Source: Brevundimonas guildfordensis (GTDB taxonomy: Bacteria > Pseudomonadota > Alphaproteobacteria > Caulobacterales > Caulobacteraceae). Taken from it: a stretch of DNA of 64,000 nt. Location: NCBI RefSeq assembly GCF_014836405.1, contig NZ_JACSQU010000001.1, forward strand, positions 806,001 to 870,000, read 5' to 3'. Position numbers and translations under genes: made by a program. Below are positions 9,341 through 18,608 of this stretch, in pieces. Position 1 is the stretch's first letter, and each line of letters opens with the position of its first letter. The notes under the pieces were generated by a model, which made no database searches, was not told the origin of the DNA, and was given only the letters and a program-made list of their open reading frames with translations.

Positions 9341-10264
9341 ATGGCTGTCGAACCCGCCCGCGCCTCGTTGATCGACGGCAAGGCCTTCTCACAGACCTTG
9401 GTGGAGCGCGTCGCCGCGGCCGCCGCTCGGCTGGAATCGGCCCACGGCGTCAAACCCGGACTGGCCGTTGTCATCGTCGGCGAAGACCCCGCCAGTCAGC
9501 TCTACGTCCGCAACAAGGGGGAGACGACGCTGAAAGCCGGGATGCGGTCCGACACCCACCGCCTGCCGGTCGAAACGACCCAGGACGAACTGCTGGCCCT
9601 GATCGCGTCGCTGAACGCCGATGCGGGCATCCACGGCATCCTGGTGCAACTGCCGCTGCCCAAACACATTGACTCATCCGCCGTGCTCGACGCCATCTCG
9701 CCGGACAAGGACGTGGACGGCTTCCACGTCGTCAACGCCGGGCGCCTGGCCGTCGGCCTGCCCGGCATGATCCCCTGCACCCCGCTGGGCAGCCTGATGC
9801 TGCTGAAGGATCAACTCGGCGACCTGTCGGGCCTGAACGCCGTCATCGTCGGTCGCTCCAACATCGTCGGCAAGCCGATGGCGCAACTGCTGCTGGGCGA
9901 GAGCTGCACCGTCACCATCGCCCACTCGCGCACGCGCGACCTGCCCGCCCTGTGCCGCACCGCCGACATTCTGGTCGCCGCCGTCGGCCGCCCCGAGATG
10001 ATCAAGGGCGACTGGATCAAGCCGGGCGCCGCCGTCATCGACGTCGGCATCAACCGCGTCCCCTCGCGCGACCCGGCCAAGGCCGCCGAGGGCAAGACCC
10101 GCGTGGTCGGCGACGTGGACTTTAACGAGGCTGTCCAAGTCGCAGGGCGCATCACCCCCGTCCCCGGCGGGGTCGGCCCCATGACCATCGCCTGCCTGCT
10201 GGCCAACACCTACACCGCCGCCTGTCGCGCGGCGGGCGTGGAGCCGGAAGACCTGAACGGCTGA
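9341..10264 (+). CDS. folD: Bifunctional methylenetetrahydrofolate dehydrogenase/cyclohydrolase
   Basis: FolD interconverts 5,10-methylene-, 5,10-methenyl- and 10-formyl-tetrahydrofolate with NADP. The 307-residue product has the catalytic region YVRNKGE (Tyr55, Lys59), the nucleotide-binding stretch [17 protein letters not shown] and the signature [14 protein letters not shown]. An in-frame ATG at 9329 exists, but GGAG (9331-9334) lies six bases before the ATG at 9341, which is preferred. It is divergent from the PPC-repeat gene, with 93 bases between the starts. Confidence 0.96.
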   Translation: MAVEPARASLIDGKAFSQTLVERVAAAAARLESAHGVKPGLAVVIVGEDPASQLYVRNKGETTLKAGMRSDTHRLPVETTQDELLALIASLNADAGIHGILVQLPLPKHIDSSAVLDAISPDKDVDGFHVVNAGRLAVGLPGMIPCTPLGSLMLLKDQLGDLSGLNAVIVGRSNIVGKPMAQLLLGESCTVTIAHSRTRDLPALCRTADILVAAVGRPEMIKGDWIKPGAAVIDVGINRVPSRDPAKAAEGKTRVVGDVDFNEAVQVAGRITPVPGGVGPMTIACLLANTYTAACRAAGVEPEDLNG

Positions 10265-10286
10265 GATCTGCGTCAAAAATCCAGCC

Positions 10287-10315
10287 TTGAAGCGGAGCCT
10301 TTCGGCCCCGATAGT
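10287..10315 (+). promoter_or_regulatory. Candidate promoter for the LemA-TPM operon
   Basis: TTGAAG (10287-10292) and GATAGT (10310-10315) with a 17-base spacer form a plausible sigma70-like promoter 46 bases before the lemA start. Assigned by sequence pattern only. Confidence 0.4.
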
Positions 10316-10360
10316 CTTTAGCGGTCAGCGGTCATGAGGACCGCCCGCAGGAGCTTCTTC

Positions 10361-11041
10361 ATGGCTGGATTTTCGCCTCGCATCGCCGCCGTCGCCGCTG
10401 TCGTCGTCCTGGCCCCCGCCGTGGGCGCCTGCGGCTACAACACCATTCCGACCAAGCAGGAGCGCGCGGAGGCCGCCTGGGCCGACGTTCAGAGCCAGTA
10501 TCAGCGTCGCGCCGACCTGGTGCCGAACTTGGTCGCCACCGTGCAGGGCGCGGCCATTCAGGAACGCACCACCCTGACCCAGGTGATCGAGGCGCGCGCC
10601 AAGGCCACCAGCGTCAACATCGACGCCTCCAACCTCGATAACGCCGCCGCCTTCCAGCAGTACCAACAGGCTCAGGGCGAGCTTTCCAGCGCCCTGTCTC
10701 GGCTGCTGGTGACGGTCGAGGCCTATCCGCAGCTTCAGGCCAATCAAAATTTCCTGACCCTGCAATCCCAGTTGGAAGGCACCGAGAACCGCATCTCCGT
10801 CGCCCGCCGCGACTACAATGAGGCGGTGCGCGACTACAACACCACCTTGCGGACCTTCCCGAACGTGATCTGGGCCAAGACCCTGCACGGCGGCTCCAAG
10901 CCGATGCAGCTGTTCACCGCTACGTCCGAGGCCCAGTCCGCACCCACCGTGAACTTCGACCTCGGCGCTCAACCCGGCGGCGGCGCGCCTGCGACCACGC
11001 CCGGATCGACGCCGCCCGCCCCCGCCCCGGCGGCGCAGTAA
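10361..11041 (+). CDS. LemA family lipoprotein
   Basis: The 226-residue protein carries the LemA core: RADLVPNLVATVQG, a helical central part and YNEAVRDYNTTLRTFPN near the C-terminus. The N-terminus is a lipoprotein signal with lipobox VGAC, lipidated at Cys24. An ATG at 10334 is in frame, but GGAG (10350-10353) places the start at 10361. The C-terminal tail is Pro/Ala-rich. It is followed within nine bases by a TPM-domain gene, an association common for LemA. Biochemical function is unknown, and a role in envelope maintenance is inferred from family context. A second LemA gene is at 45164-45733. Confidence 0.9.
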   Translation: MAGFSPRIAAVAAVVVLAPAVGACGYNTIPTKQERAEAAWADVQSQYQRRADLVPNLVATVQGAAIQERTTLTQVIEARAKATSVNIDASNLDNAAAFQQYQQAQGELSSALSRLLVTVEAYPQLQANQNFLTLQSQLEGTENRISVARRDYNEAVRDYNTTLRTFPNVIWAKTLHGGSKPMQLFTATSEAQSAPTVNFDLGAQPGGGAPATTPGSTPPAPAPAAQ

Positions 11042-11049
11042 GCCTGGAG

Positions 11050-11904
11050 ATGACTTCTTCCGTCCTCGCCCGATGGGCCGACGTCGCGCGCGGCCTGCTC
11101 GCTGCGGTGATGCTGGTCCTCGTCGTGTGGCTGGCGGCCCTGCCCGGCGCCAGTCTGGCCGCCGAAATCAAGTTCCCGACGTTGACTGGGCGGGTAGTTG
11201 ACGACGCCCAGCTGCTGACGCCCCAGCAGGAACAGGCCCTGACAGGAAAACTGGAGGCGCTGGAACAGCAGACCGGCGACCAACTGGTCGTCGTCACCCT
11301 GCCCTCGCTGCAGGATCAGGAGATCGAGGACTTCGGCTATCAGCTGGGCCGTCACTGGGGCATCGGTCAGAAGGAGAACGACGGCGGCGCTCTGCTGATC
11401 GTCGCGCCGAACGAGCGCAAGGTGCGGATCGAGGTCGGCTATGGATTGGAGGGCGTGCTGACCGACGCCTATTCCTCGCTCATCATCCGAAACGACATCC
11501 TGCCCCCCTTCCGTGAGGGCGATTATGCAACGGGCATCATCGCCGGGACCGACGCGATCATTACTCAGCTGACCGCCGACCCGGCCGAGGCTCAGGCGCG
11601 AGCGGAAGAGGCAAAGAGCGCGGCGACGGCGACCGCCAAGCCCGTTATTCCCGCCGTCGTCATCTTGATGGTGTTCGCTTTCATCTTCTTCAGCATGATC
11701 GGCGCCGCGGCTGGCGGCCGCAAACGGCGCGGCGGGCGCGGCGACGGCCTGACGCCCATTCTCATCTGGGCCGCCAGCGAGGCGCTGAAAGACCGCGATC
11801 GCGGCGGACGCGGCGGCTGGGGCGGCGGAGGCGGATTTGGCGGCGGTGGGTTCGGTGGAGGCGGCGGCGGCTTCGGCGGCGGCGGCGCCTCGGGGGGATG
11901 GTGA
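11050..11904 (+). CDS. TPM-domain (YgcG-like) membrane protein with glycine-rich tail
   Basis: The 284-residue protein has an N-terminal signal or anchor (about residues 15-38), a TPM domain (about 45-165, containing [27 protein letters not shown] and [10 protein letters not shown]), a second membrane segment (about 198-220) and a Gly/Phe-rich tail ending GGASGGW. Tails of this kind are typical of YgcG homologues beside LemA. The TPM domain is extracytoplasmic in related proteins and its activity is debated. GGAG touches the start codon, so the exact start is not secure. The stop overlaps the next gene's start. Confidence 0.88.
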   Translation: MTSSVLARWADVARGLLAAVMLVLVVWLAALPGASLAAEIKFPTLTGRVVDDAQLLTPQQEQALTGKLEALEQQTGDQLVVVTLPSLQDQEIEDFGYQLGRHWGIGQKENDGGALLIVAPNERKVRIEVGYGLEGVLTDAYSSLIIRNDILPPFREGDYATGIIAGTDAIITQLTADPAEAQARAEEAKSAATATAKPVIPAVVILMVFAFIFFSMIGAAAGGRKRRGGRGDGLTPILIWAASEALKDRDRGGRGGWGGGGGFGGGGFGGGGGGFGGGGASGGW

Positions 11905-12587
11905 TGCAGTTCACGACAGACGACCACGCGCGGGTGAGCCAGGCCATCGCCGAGGCCGAAGCGCGCACCTCTGGCGAGATCTTCTGCGTCGTGGCGCGGC
12001 AGGTGTCGTCCTATCGAGACATCAGCCTGGGCTGGGCGGCGGCGGCGGCGCTGCTTCTGCCGCTGGGGCTGATCCCGCTTGGTTTCAACGGCGACTGGCT
12101 GTCATTCGGCGGAGGCTGGGAGATCGCCCATGCGCCTGCCGCCTCGGTAGAGATCGGGCGCGCTCTGGCGGCGTATGGATTGGTTCAAGCCGGAGTGTTC
12201 CTGGCCGTTTTCCTCCTGTCGCTGATCCCTGTGGTGCGCAGGCTGCTGACGCCAGCCGCCCTGCGCCGCACGCGCGTTCGCCGCGCCGCCATGCAGCAGT
12301 TCCTGGCCCACGGCCTGCATGTCACCGAGGCGCGCACCGGCGTCCTGATCTTCGCCGCCCTGGCCGATCATCAGGTTGAGGTGGTAGCTGACGAGGGCAT
12401 TCATTCGTGCGTCAGTCCCGAGGTCTGGGCCGACGCCGTCGCCGCCCTGACCAGCGCGCTGCGGCACGATCGCCCCGTCGAAGGTTTCGAGCAGGCTATC
12501 AGCCTGTGTGGCGGCGTGCTGGCGGAACGCTTTCCGCCCAAGCCCGCTGATCAGAACGAGATCCCCGACCGACTGGTTGTCATCTAG
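11904..12587 (+). CDS. TPM-domain membrane protein
   Basis: The 227-residue protein has a split TPM-like domain. The first part (about residues 1-35) contains the conserved [17 protein letters not shown]. Two transmembrane segments follow (about 42-62 and 90-115), then the second part with [29 protein letters not shown]. The start overlaps the previous stop as TGATG, with a run of six G six bases upstream. An ATG at 11898 is the alternative. It completes a LemA-TPM-TPM operon, and its product probably acts with the other two at the inner membrane (inference). Confidence 0.85.
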   Translation: MQFTTDDHARVSQAIAEAEARTSGEIFCVVARQVSSYRDISLGWAAAAALLLPLGLIPLGFNGDWLSFGGGWEIAHAPAASVEIGRALAAYGLVQAGVFLAVFLLSLIPVVRRLLTPAALRRTRVRRAAMQQFLAHGLHVTEARTGVLIFAALADHQVEVVADEGIHSCVSPEVWADAVAALTSALRHDRPVEGFEQAISLCGGVLAERFPPKPADQNEIPDRLVVI

Positions 12588-12656
12588 TCAGGTTACAGGA
12601 CCTCGCGGCCGCCGCATTCAGGCGCGACAGTCGCTGCGTTTGCGGGCAAGGAATCC

Positions 12657-13403
12657 ATGCCGAGACTTCTGACCTACAACGTCCATCGCTGCGTCGGCGT
12701 CGATCGCAAGCTGGACGTGAACCGCATCGCGGACGTCATCGCGGAGCATGAGCCCGACGTGGTCTGCCTGCAGGAGTTGGACGTCGGCCGCGCCCGCACG
12801 GGCTGGGTCGATCAGGCTGACGCCATCGCCCAGCGTCTGGCCATGAGCGTGCAATTCCACCCAGCCATGAAGGTAGAGGCCGAGCTTTATGGCGACGCTA
12901 TCCTGACCCATAGGCCCGAGCGTCTGGTGCGCGCCGCCGCCCTGCCCACCCTACGCGGCATCAAGGGGCTGGAGCCGCGCGGCGCCCTCTGGTCTGCAGT
13001 CGATTTCGACGGGGTGATCGTCAACATCCTGAACACCCACCTGGGGCTCGTTCCCCGGGAGCAGAGACTTCAAACCGCCGCCCTGATCGGCCGCGACTGG
13101 TTGGGCGATCCGATGTGTCAGGGGCCGACTATCCTGACCGGCGACTTCAACGCCACCTCCATCACCCGTCCCTATCAAGCCTTGGCGCGCCGACTGGACG
13201 ACGCTCAGCGACGCCTGGGGCTGAGGCCTTCGATCAAAACCTTCCCGTCCAGCTTTCCGGCCATTCGCATCGACCACTGCTTCGTCAGCCGAGAGATTCG
13301 AGTGACAGGCGCCAGCACCCCGACCTCGCCTCTGGCGCGAGCGGCGTCAGACCACCTGCCTCTGGTCATCGACTTCGAGATCGAGCCTCAGCCCGGCGCC
13401 TGA
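12657..13403 (+). CDS. Endonuclease/exonuclease/phosphatase (EEP) family hydrolase
   Basis: The 248-residue protein has the EEP-fold signatures: LTYNVHRCVG at the N-terminus, the metal-binding QELD, NTHLGL, GDFNATS (catalytic Asp and Asn) and the terminal SDHLPLV containing the catalytic His. Family members cleave phosphodiester or phosphomonoester bonds in DNA, inositol phosphates or sphingolipids, and the substrate here cannot be read from sequence. There is no signal peptide, so it is probably cytoplasmic. AAGGA lies upstream of the ATG. Its 3' end overlaps the convergent phospholipase D gene by 16 bases, and EEP and PLD genes often sit side by side. Confidence 0.88.
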   Translation: MPRLLTYNVHRCVGVDRKLDVNRIADVIAEHEPDVVCLQELDVGRARTGWVDQADAIAQRLAMSVQFHPAMKVEAELYGDAILTHRPERLVRAAALPTLRGIKGLEPRGALWSAVDFDGVIVNILNTHLGLVPREQRLQTAALIGRDWLGDPMCQGPTILTGDFNATSITRPYQALARRLDDAQRRLGLRPSIKTFPSSFPAIRIDHCFVSREIRVTGASTPTSPLARAASDHLPLVIDFEIEPQPGA

Positions 13404-14866
13404 CCGCCTTCGGACTGCGGGCGCGTGCGATGCGAGCGGTTGAGCCGCTTCCACGGCCGCCAGGCATCGGTGGACGATACCGGATCGCCGAACTGCCACT
13501 CGGCGAACATCCTCTCGATGCGCGTCGGCTCTGCGGCGCCCAGCGGCTTCATCCGCTCCTGGCCAAAGGTCTGGATCGCTTGGCCGACCGATCCCAATAG
13601 GGTTTCCGCCTCTGCAAAGGCCTCGCCGGACACGCCGATGAAGTGGCCCAGGGAATGCCGACGGAAACGACGGATCTCATCGCGCTCTTGTTCCGTCCCG
13701 GCTTCGACAGCGACGTCGCATTCCGTGTCCAGGCCCATTGAGCGGTTGTTCAGATTGCTGGAGCCGATCCGCAGCAGCTTGTCGTCGATGATGGTCATCT
13801 TGGCGTGGACGATGATCCGCTCGCCCTCGTCGGTCACCGGATAGAAGGCGGTGAACCGATCGTGGCGGTCCGCTTGCTCCAGGCGATACAGCACCTCGGC
13901 CCGCGCCGTATCCATCGTCATGCCGTCGAACCAGCTGGGGCTGCGCCCGGTCGAGACCAGCACCACCTCAGGGCCGTCCGGCTCGGCCAGACGTTCGGCC
14001 AGAGCCGCCGCCAGCAGGGGCGAGGTGAAATACTGGTTCTCCATATAGATCAGCGAACGCGCCTGCCGGATGGCCTCCAGATGCAGGGCCTCGTTCTCGC
14101 GCACCTCAGGTCGGCCTCGCACCTGCGGTTCCGTGCGGGATATGGCGACCGGAACATCATGCAGCGTCGGCTCCACCCCTTCGGGCCAGGCGTCGCCCTC
14201 TCTCGGGTGGGAAACCTCGAGCACCTCCCCTGTCGCGCGCCGCCAGCGTTCGCGCGCCAGATCGCCGAGGTTCTGGGCCGCCGGTCCATCCAGCACGCAC
14301 ATCACCTCATGTCTTGGGGCCGGGATAACCCCCGTCGGCTCGCACCGGCGCGGATCGCCAGAAAAATGCTCTTCGGTGTCCCACCGATCGGTCGAGATGT
14401 CGCCGCCCCCGCAGAAGGCAATCTGATTGTCGATCACCACCACCTTCTGATGGTGACAGGCGCCCAGGATGCCGGGACCGTCCAGCCGAAACTCCACGAT
14501 CCGACGCCGGAACCACCTCTGGGCCTTGTGCGGATAGAAACCCTGAGACGCTGCGATCAACAGGGGCGAGCGCCAGATCAGCAACCGCACGTCCAGGTCC
14601 GGTTTCTGCCGCACCAGGGCCTTTAACTGATGACCGATCTCGGCCCGGCGGTCGGTCAATGGCCCTTCCGGATCGAGCCGCGTGCGGGGATCGAACTGCC
14701 AGCCCAGAATCAGGATCGACCTTTTCGCCTTGTGCAGCGCTGCCGACAGGGCCTCGAAGTAAGCCTTGTTCTCCATCAGCGGCGCAAAGCGATGAGCGGT
14801 CGCAGACCGCCAGACGCCCGGGCCGGGCTCGATCAAACTGCCTTCGTAAGAATGATCTGGGCCCAT
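13388..14866 (-). CDS. Phospholipase D/cardiolipin synthase family protein
   Basis: The 492-residue protein contains two HKD motifs, HHQKVVVID (about residues 138-146) and HAKMTIID followed by GSSNLNNRSMGLDTE (about 355-378). These form the bilobed PLD active site that transfers phosphatidyl groups through a phosphohistidine. Several such proteins act as cardiolipin synthases, others as phospholipases, and substrate choice cannot be told here. There is no clear N-terminal membrane segment, unlike classical ClsA. It is convergent with the EEP hydrolase gene, which may act on related phosphoester products (inference). Confidence 0.9.
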   Translation of the reverse strand: MGPDHSYEGSLIEPGPGVWRSATAHRFAPLMENKAYFEALSAALHKAKRSILILGWQFDPRTRLDPEGPLTDRRAEIGHQLKALVRQKPDLDVRLLIWRSPLLIAASQGFYPHKAQRWFRRRIVEFRLDGPGILGACHHQKVVVIDNQIAFCGGGDISTDRWDTEEHFSGDPRRCEPTGVIPAPRHEVMCVLDGPAAQNLGDLARERWRRATGEVLEVSHPREGDAWPEGVEPTLHDVPVAISRTEPQVRGRPEVRENEALHLEAIRQARSLIYMENQYFTSPLLAAALAERLAEPDGPEVVLVSTGRSPSWFDGMTMDTARAEVLYRLEQADRHDRFTAFYPVTDEGERIIVHAKMTIIDDKLLRIGSSNLNNRSMGLDTECDVAVEAGTEQERDEIRRFRRHSLGHFIGVSGEAFAEAETLLGSVGQAIQTFGQERMKPLGAAEPTRIERMFAEWQFGDPVSSTDAWRPWKRLNRSHRTRPQSEGGQAPG

Positions 14867-15019
14867 AATCCTCCGATGGCCGATTCGCGTGACAACTCGG
14901 TGCGCGGCCTCTACAGCAGAGGTCGACCGGCCGCAGATCGTTCCATTTTCGCATCAAGCCGGTCAATGGCGACGCTTCTTTACTTCGCCTCATTGTCGCC
15001 AGACCCGTGATCTGGCATT

Positions 15020-15211
15020 ATGGCCGCCATGCAAGCTCTGATCGAAATGGTGATCGGCCTCATCGCACTGCTCGCCGCAGTTGCGCTGTCGCAGTTCGGC
15101 GTCGATCTCAGCCCGACAAAAAAGTCGGATGGCGAGATCCACCGGGTCGAAAAGAAGTGCGGTGACGCTCCGTCCACGCACATTCAGGTCAAAGCCCCGG
15201 CCTCCTGCTGA
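15020..15211 (+). CDS. Small single-pass membrane protein, hypothetical
   Basis: The 63-codon ORF encodes a hydrophobic N-terminal helix (about residues 6-28, MVIGLIALLAAVALSQFGV) followed by a charged tail and two cysteines. A start at 15029 would remove three residues. No good ribosome-binding site is visible. It lies in an otherwise gene-free stretch of about 490 bases (14867-15356). I see no other gene, RNA or clear hairpin in the flanks 14867-15019 and 15212-15356. It could be real or chance. Confidence 0.4.
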   Translation: MAAMQALIEMVIGLIALLAAVALSQFGVDLSPTKKSDGEIHRVEKKCGDAPSTHIQVKAPASC

Positions 15212-15356
15212 TCCACAGCTTAGGCTCGGTGAAGCCGCCGCTTCGGGCCGGATAATACGCCCTCCAGCCTTTTCGCTTCTCGTTACAGTCGTTAGGGTCG
15301 CTCCGCACACGACCTCGCCCGCGTCTCCAGGCGACCAGTAATCGAGATCGACGCCC

Positions 15357-17915
15357 ATGAAATCCCGCCCTCGGCCGCCGCTCAACCTGACCGACCCCGA
15401 GCCCGCCCTCGACGACGAGGCTTCAGCAGTCGCGCCCGACTCGCCGGCCGATGCGGTCACGCCCGAGGCGACGCCTGAGCATCCGGCGGCCCCTCAACGC
15501 CCGATGTCCGAGCGTCAGCGTCGCCGCCTGGCCGAACAGCAGGCGATCGCCGAACAGCGCGCCGCTGAGGCGGAAAAAGCGGCGCGGACCCTGGCCATCC
15601 TCGGCGAGTCCGCCGACGCGCCGCCCGCCACCGTCGAATCGACGCCCCTGACCGTCCCGGCGGCCCCTCGCAGCAAGCCGGCCAAAACCGGCGGCAACCA
15701 CGCCTATCTGATCGCCGGCCTGGCGTCGGCGCTGTGGGTCGGCGGACTGGCGTCCTGGTTCGCCTACGAACTCGGTTCAGGCATGATGGAGTTGGATCCG
15801 CTGCGTCTGGCCGTCTACGCGCTGATCCTGTTGGCGCCCGTCGGCCTGGCGATCCTGCTGGCCCATGCTGTGCGTCAGGGCGCCGGTCTGGCGCAGGAGA
15901 CCCAGCGCGCCCGCGAGATGGCGAACGCCCTGGTCGCCCCCACGGCCCTGGCCGCCAACGAAGCGGGCCAGGTCCTGACCGGTCTGCGCGGCGATATCGA
16001 TCTGGCCGCCCAGGCGGCCGAACGCGCGCGCAACGACATGGCCCTGTTGCGTGAGGCCCTGGCCAAGGAAACCGCCCTGCTGAACGAGGCGGCCGAACGC
16101 GCTGGCGGCACGGCCCGCCAACTGACCGAAAAGATGTCGGGCGAGCGGGAGCAGATGCACAACCTCAGCGGCCGCCTGGAAACCCAGGCTTCCAGCGTGG
16201 TTGAAACGGTCGAACGTCAATCGCGCATGGTGGCCGACGCTTCTGATTTGGCCCAGACGCAGTTGCGCGAAGCCGAAGCCGCCCTGGCCGCCCGCGCCGC
16301 CGACCTGGCCGCCGCCGCCAATGAGGCTCAGGACGCCGCTCGCGCCGCCGCCGACGATCTGGCCCGCCAGACCCTTCGCCTCGAAACCGCCGGTACGGGC
16401 GTCGCCGAACAGATTCAGTCGGTCGAGGAAGGCCTGGGACAGCAGCGCGCCGCCCTGGTCACCGCAGCCTATGCCCTGCGCACCGATCAGGAAGACTTCT
16501 CGGCCCAGGTGGAGAGCCAGCGCGCGCAGCTTCTGGATCACCTCTCCCAGAGCCGCACCGCCGCCGATGACCTGAACCTGAAGGGTGAAGAGGCGGCCAA
16601 CGCCATCAAGGCCCAGGTCGAGGCCGTGGTCGATCAGTTCCAGGCCCTGGTGCAGATGTCCCAGCGCGAGGCCGACGGCTTCGACCACGCCACCAAGCTG
16701 GCGCTGGACCGGTTCGAGGCCCTGTCCGCCGAATCCCGCGACCTGCTGGTCGAGGAAACGCGTCGCTCGCTTGCAGCCCTTCAGGCCACGGCCGACGCCC
16801 AGCGTCAGGCCGCAGACCAGGCCATTGAGCAGGCGCAGATCCGCGCCGACCGTCTGGGCGAATCTCTGTTCGACGCCGCCCAGCAAGCCGACGCCGCCGC
16901 CGAGGCCCGCATCGAGGGCGCCCGCCGCATCATCGGCCAGACCGCCGAAATGGTGGACCAGACGGGCGAGCGCTTGATCGACAGCCTTCACGCCACCCTG
17001 ACCCGCGTCACCGAGGCCTTGACCCAGGTCGAACAGGCTGTGTCCGAGATGGACGAGCGCGCCAGCCGCCTGCCGCAGGAAGCCCAGAACCGCGTGGACT
17101 CGGTTCGGGCCGCCGTCGAAAACGGCCTGACCGCTCTGAGCGCCGCTTCGCGCAAAGCGGCCGAGGACACGGAGGCGTTGGAAAGCGGCTTCCAGGAGCG
17201 CGTCCGCCGCAACTACGACATGCTGACCGAAGCCGTGCGCTTGATGGGCGCCGTGTCCGGCGAAGGCGGCCGTCGCCGTCCCTTGAGTCAGCCCGCCGCG
17301 CCCGAGCGTCGCGTTGAACGGCCGCAGGACGGCCTGCGCGGACGACTGCGCCCCCAGAACGCGCCGGAAGGAGACATCGAAGCCATCCCTGCCGCGCCGC
17401 AGGCCCCAGCGGCCCAGCCGCAGCGGGATACGATGCCGCCTGCTCCGCCCCACCGAGAGGCGCCCGCCGCCGATCTGGACTGGAGCGACCTGACCGCGTC
17501 CAACGACCCGGCGCCGGCCGCCGCCAGCCCGGCGGCGCCGATCGGCTCGCCCGATGAAATCGACGCCCTGGCTTCGCGCATCACCGACGCCATCCGGCGC
17601 ATGGGCGTGGACCCCAACGCCCTGTTGCCGCGCCCCCGCATCGAGGAGACCGCCCAGGCGTTCGCCGCCCGCGATCCGTCGCGCGCCCGGCAGATCGTCC
17701 GCCGGGTGGCGCCCGCCGCCGTCCGCAGCGTCTCGCGCCGCGTCTTGAGCGATGACGCCCTGCGCGCCGACGCCGAGGCCTACGTCCGCGCCTTCGCCCA
17801 CGGCCTGAGACTTCAGGCCGAGCGGGGCGACGCCCATGACATTCAGGCCCGTCTCGCCACGGATGAAGGCCGCGCCTTCATGTTGCTGGACGCCGCCGTC
17901 GGCGACCTGGGCTGA
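15357..17915 (+). CDS. tipN: TipN-like polar landmark protein
   Basis: The 852-residue protein has the architecture of Caulobacter TipN: an acidic N-terminal region, two transmembrane helices (about residues 116-136 and 150-169), a long Ala/Glu/Gln-rich coiled coil (about 180-640), a Pro/Ala-rich linker (about 650-735) and a conserved C-terminal domain rich in Arg (about 735-852). TipN marks the new pole and division scar and helps orient flagellum placement and ParA-dependent segregation. The call rests on architecture, size and genome type rather than a catalytic motif. The downstream gene is 90 bases away on the same strand. Confidence 0.75.
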   Translation: MKSRPRPPLNLTDPEPALDDEASAVAPDSPADAVTPEATPEHPAAPQRPMSERQRRRLAEQQAIAEQRAAEAEKAARTLAILGESADAPPATVESTPLTVPAAPRSKPAKTGGNHAYLIAGLASALWVGGLASWFAYELGSGMMELDPLRLAVYALILLAPVGLAILLAHAVRQGAGLAQETQRAREMANALVAPTALAANEAGQVLTGLRGDIDLAAQAAERARNDMALLREALAKETALLNEAAERAGGTARQLTEKMSGEREQMHNLSGRLETQASSVVETVERQSRMVADASDLAQTQLREAEAALAARAADLAAAANEAQDAARAAADDLARQTLRLETAGTGVAEQIQSVEEGLGQQRAALVTAAYALRTDQEDFSAQVESQRAQLLDHLSQSRTAADDLNLKGEEAANAIKAQVEAVVDQFQALVQMSQREADGFDHATKLALDRFEALSAESRDLLVEETRRSLAALQATADAQRQAADQAIEQAQIRADRLGESLFDAAQQADAAAEARIEGARRIIGQTAEMVDQTGERLIDSLHATLTRVTEALTQVEQAVSEMDERASRLPQEAQNRVDSVRAAVENGLTALSAASRKAAEDTEALESGFQERVRRNYDMLTEAVRLMGAVSGEGGRRRPLSQPAAPERRVERPQDGLRGRLRPQNAPEGDIEAIPAAPQAPAAQPQRDTMPPAPPHREAPAADLDWSDLTASNDPAPAAASPAAPIGSPDEIDALASRITDAIRRMGVDPNALLPRPRIEETAQAFAARDPSRARQIVRRVAPAAVRSVSRRVLSDDALRADAEAYVRAFAHGLRLQAERGDAHDIQARLATDEGRAFMLLDAAVGDLG

Positions 17916-18005
17916 GAAATCGGCTCAGGCTTGACCTCACGACCTGTTTACCGGCACGCTTGCTCGACCTAGCGCCGCCATCCCGACGTACAGGAGCCAC
18001 GCCCC

Positions 18006-18608
18006 TTGGTGGACACGGATTCCCGCGCCCGTCCTGATCGACGCCCCGCCCTCGCCATCTGCGTGTGGAATCCGGATTACCCGACCTGGGATCTGGTCGA
18101 GGACCTGTCCGGCGAACCCTGGAGCCCGCCGGGCGCCCGCACCCAGCCGATTACGGGCGACAGGGACGCGCAAGCTCTGGCCGACCGCCTGATCGCCGCG
18201 CTGAACGATCAGGACTGCGCCGCCCTGCTGCTGATCGGGCGCACCAGCCACCCCGGACATTTCCGTCTTCAGATGCGGGCCGAGAACCGGCGTCTGGAGG
18301 GATCCGGCCGGCTGGACGAGACCGGTCCCGGCGTGATGCGCGTCACCGCTCCCGTCGCCGAAATGCTGCGCGACCTAACGGCTGCGGGCCTGCCGGTGAT
18401 TGCGGCCTCTGATGCGGAAGATGACGCGGGCAGCTACATTCTGTACCGGGCGCTCGCCGACCTGCCGGACAGCTTGAACTCGCCCTCCATCGGCCTGCTG
18501 CGCGCGCCCGATGGCGCGACCGAAGAGGCCATGCGCACAGCCATCAAGGCCGCCGCCTCGGCGATGGCGCGCCACTTGACGCCCCTGCCCCGCTCAAGCG
18601 CGGCCTGA
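18006..18608 (+). CDS. Peptidase C15-like protein lacking catalytic residues
   Basis: The 200-residue protein resembles pyroglutamyl peptidase I. It has an N-terminal strand LAICVWNP, a GRTSHPGHFRLQMRAENRR stretch similar to the C15 GGR/ErxAxN region, and ASDAEDDAGSYILYRAL resembling the active-site motif AGxYxCNxxxY. The catalytic cysteine position is Leu146, and the histidine position in FIHVP reads LLRAP (Arg166). It is therefore probably not a peptidase. A TTG start at 18006 has AGGAG nine bases upstream, and GTG at 18009 is the alternative. It follows tipN on the same strand. Homology is from motif reading only. Confidence 0.55.
   Translation: MVDTDSRARPDRRPALAICVWNPDYPTWDLVEDLSGEPWSPPGARTQPITGDRDAQALADRLIAALNDQDCAALLLIGRTSHPGHFRLQMRAENRRLEGSGRLDETGPGVMRVTAPVAEMLRDLTAAGLPVIAASDAEDDAGSYILYRALADLPDSLNSPSIGLLRAPDGATEEAMRTAIKAAASAMARHLTPLPRSSAA

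Noticed and set aside
11810..11895. GGCGGC-rich repeats as a tandem repeat or CRISPR-like element
   Set aside because: They encode the Gly/Phe-rich tail of the TPM protein in one frame and have no regular spacers.
15777..17837. 686-codon open frame antisense to tipN
   Set aside because: It is His/Gly/Gln-rich without any domain, typical of antisense frames of GC-rich coding sequence.
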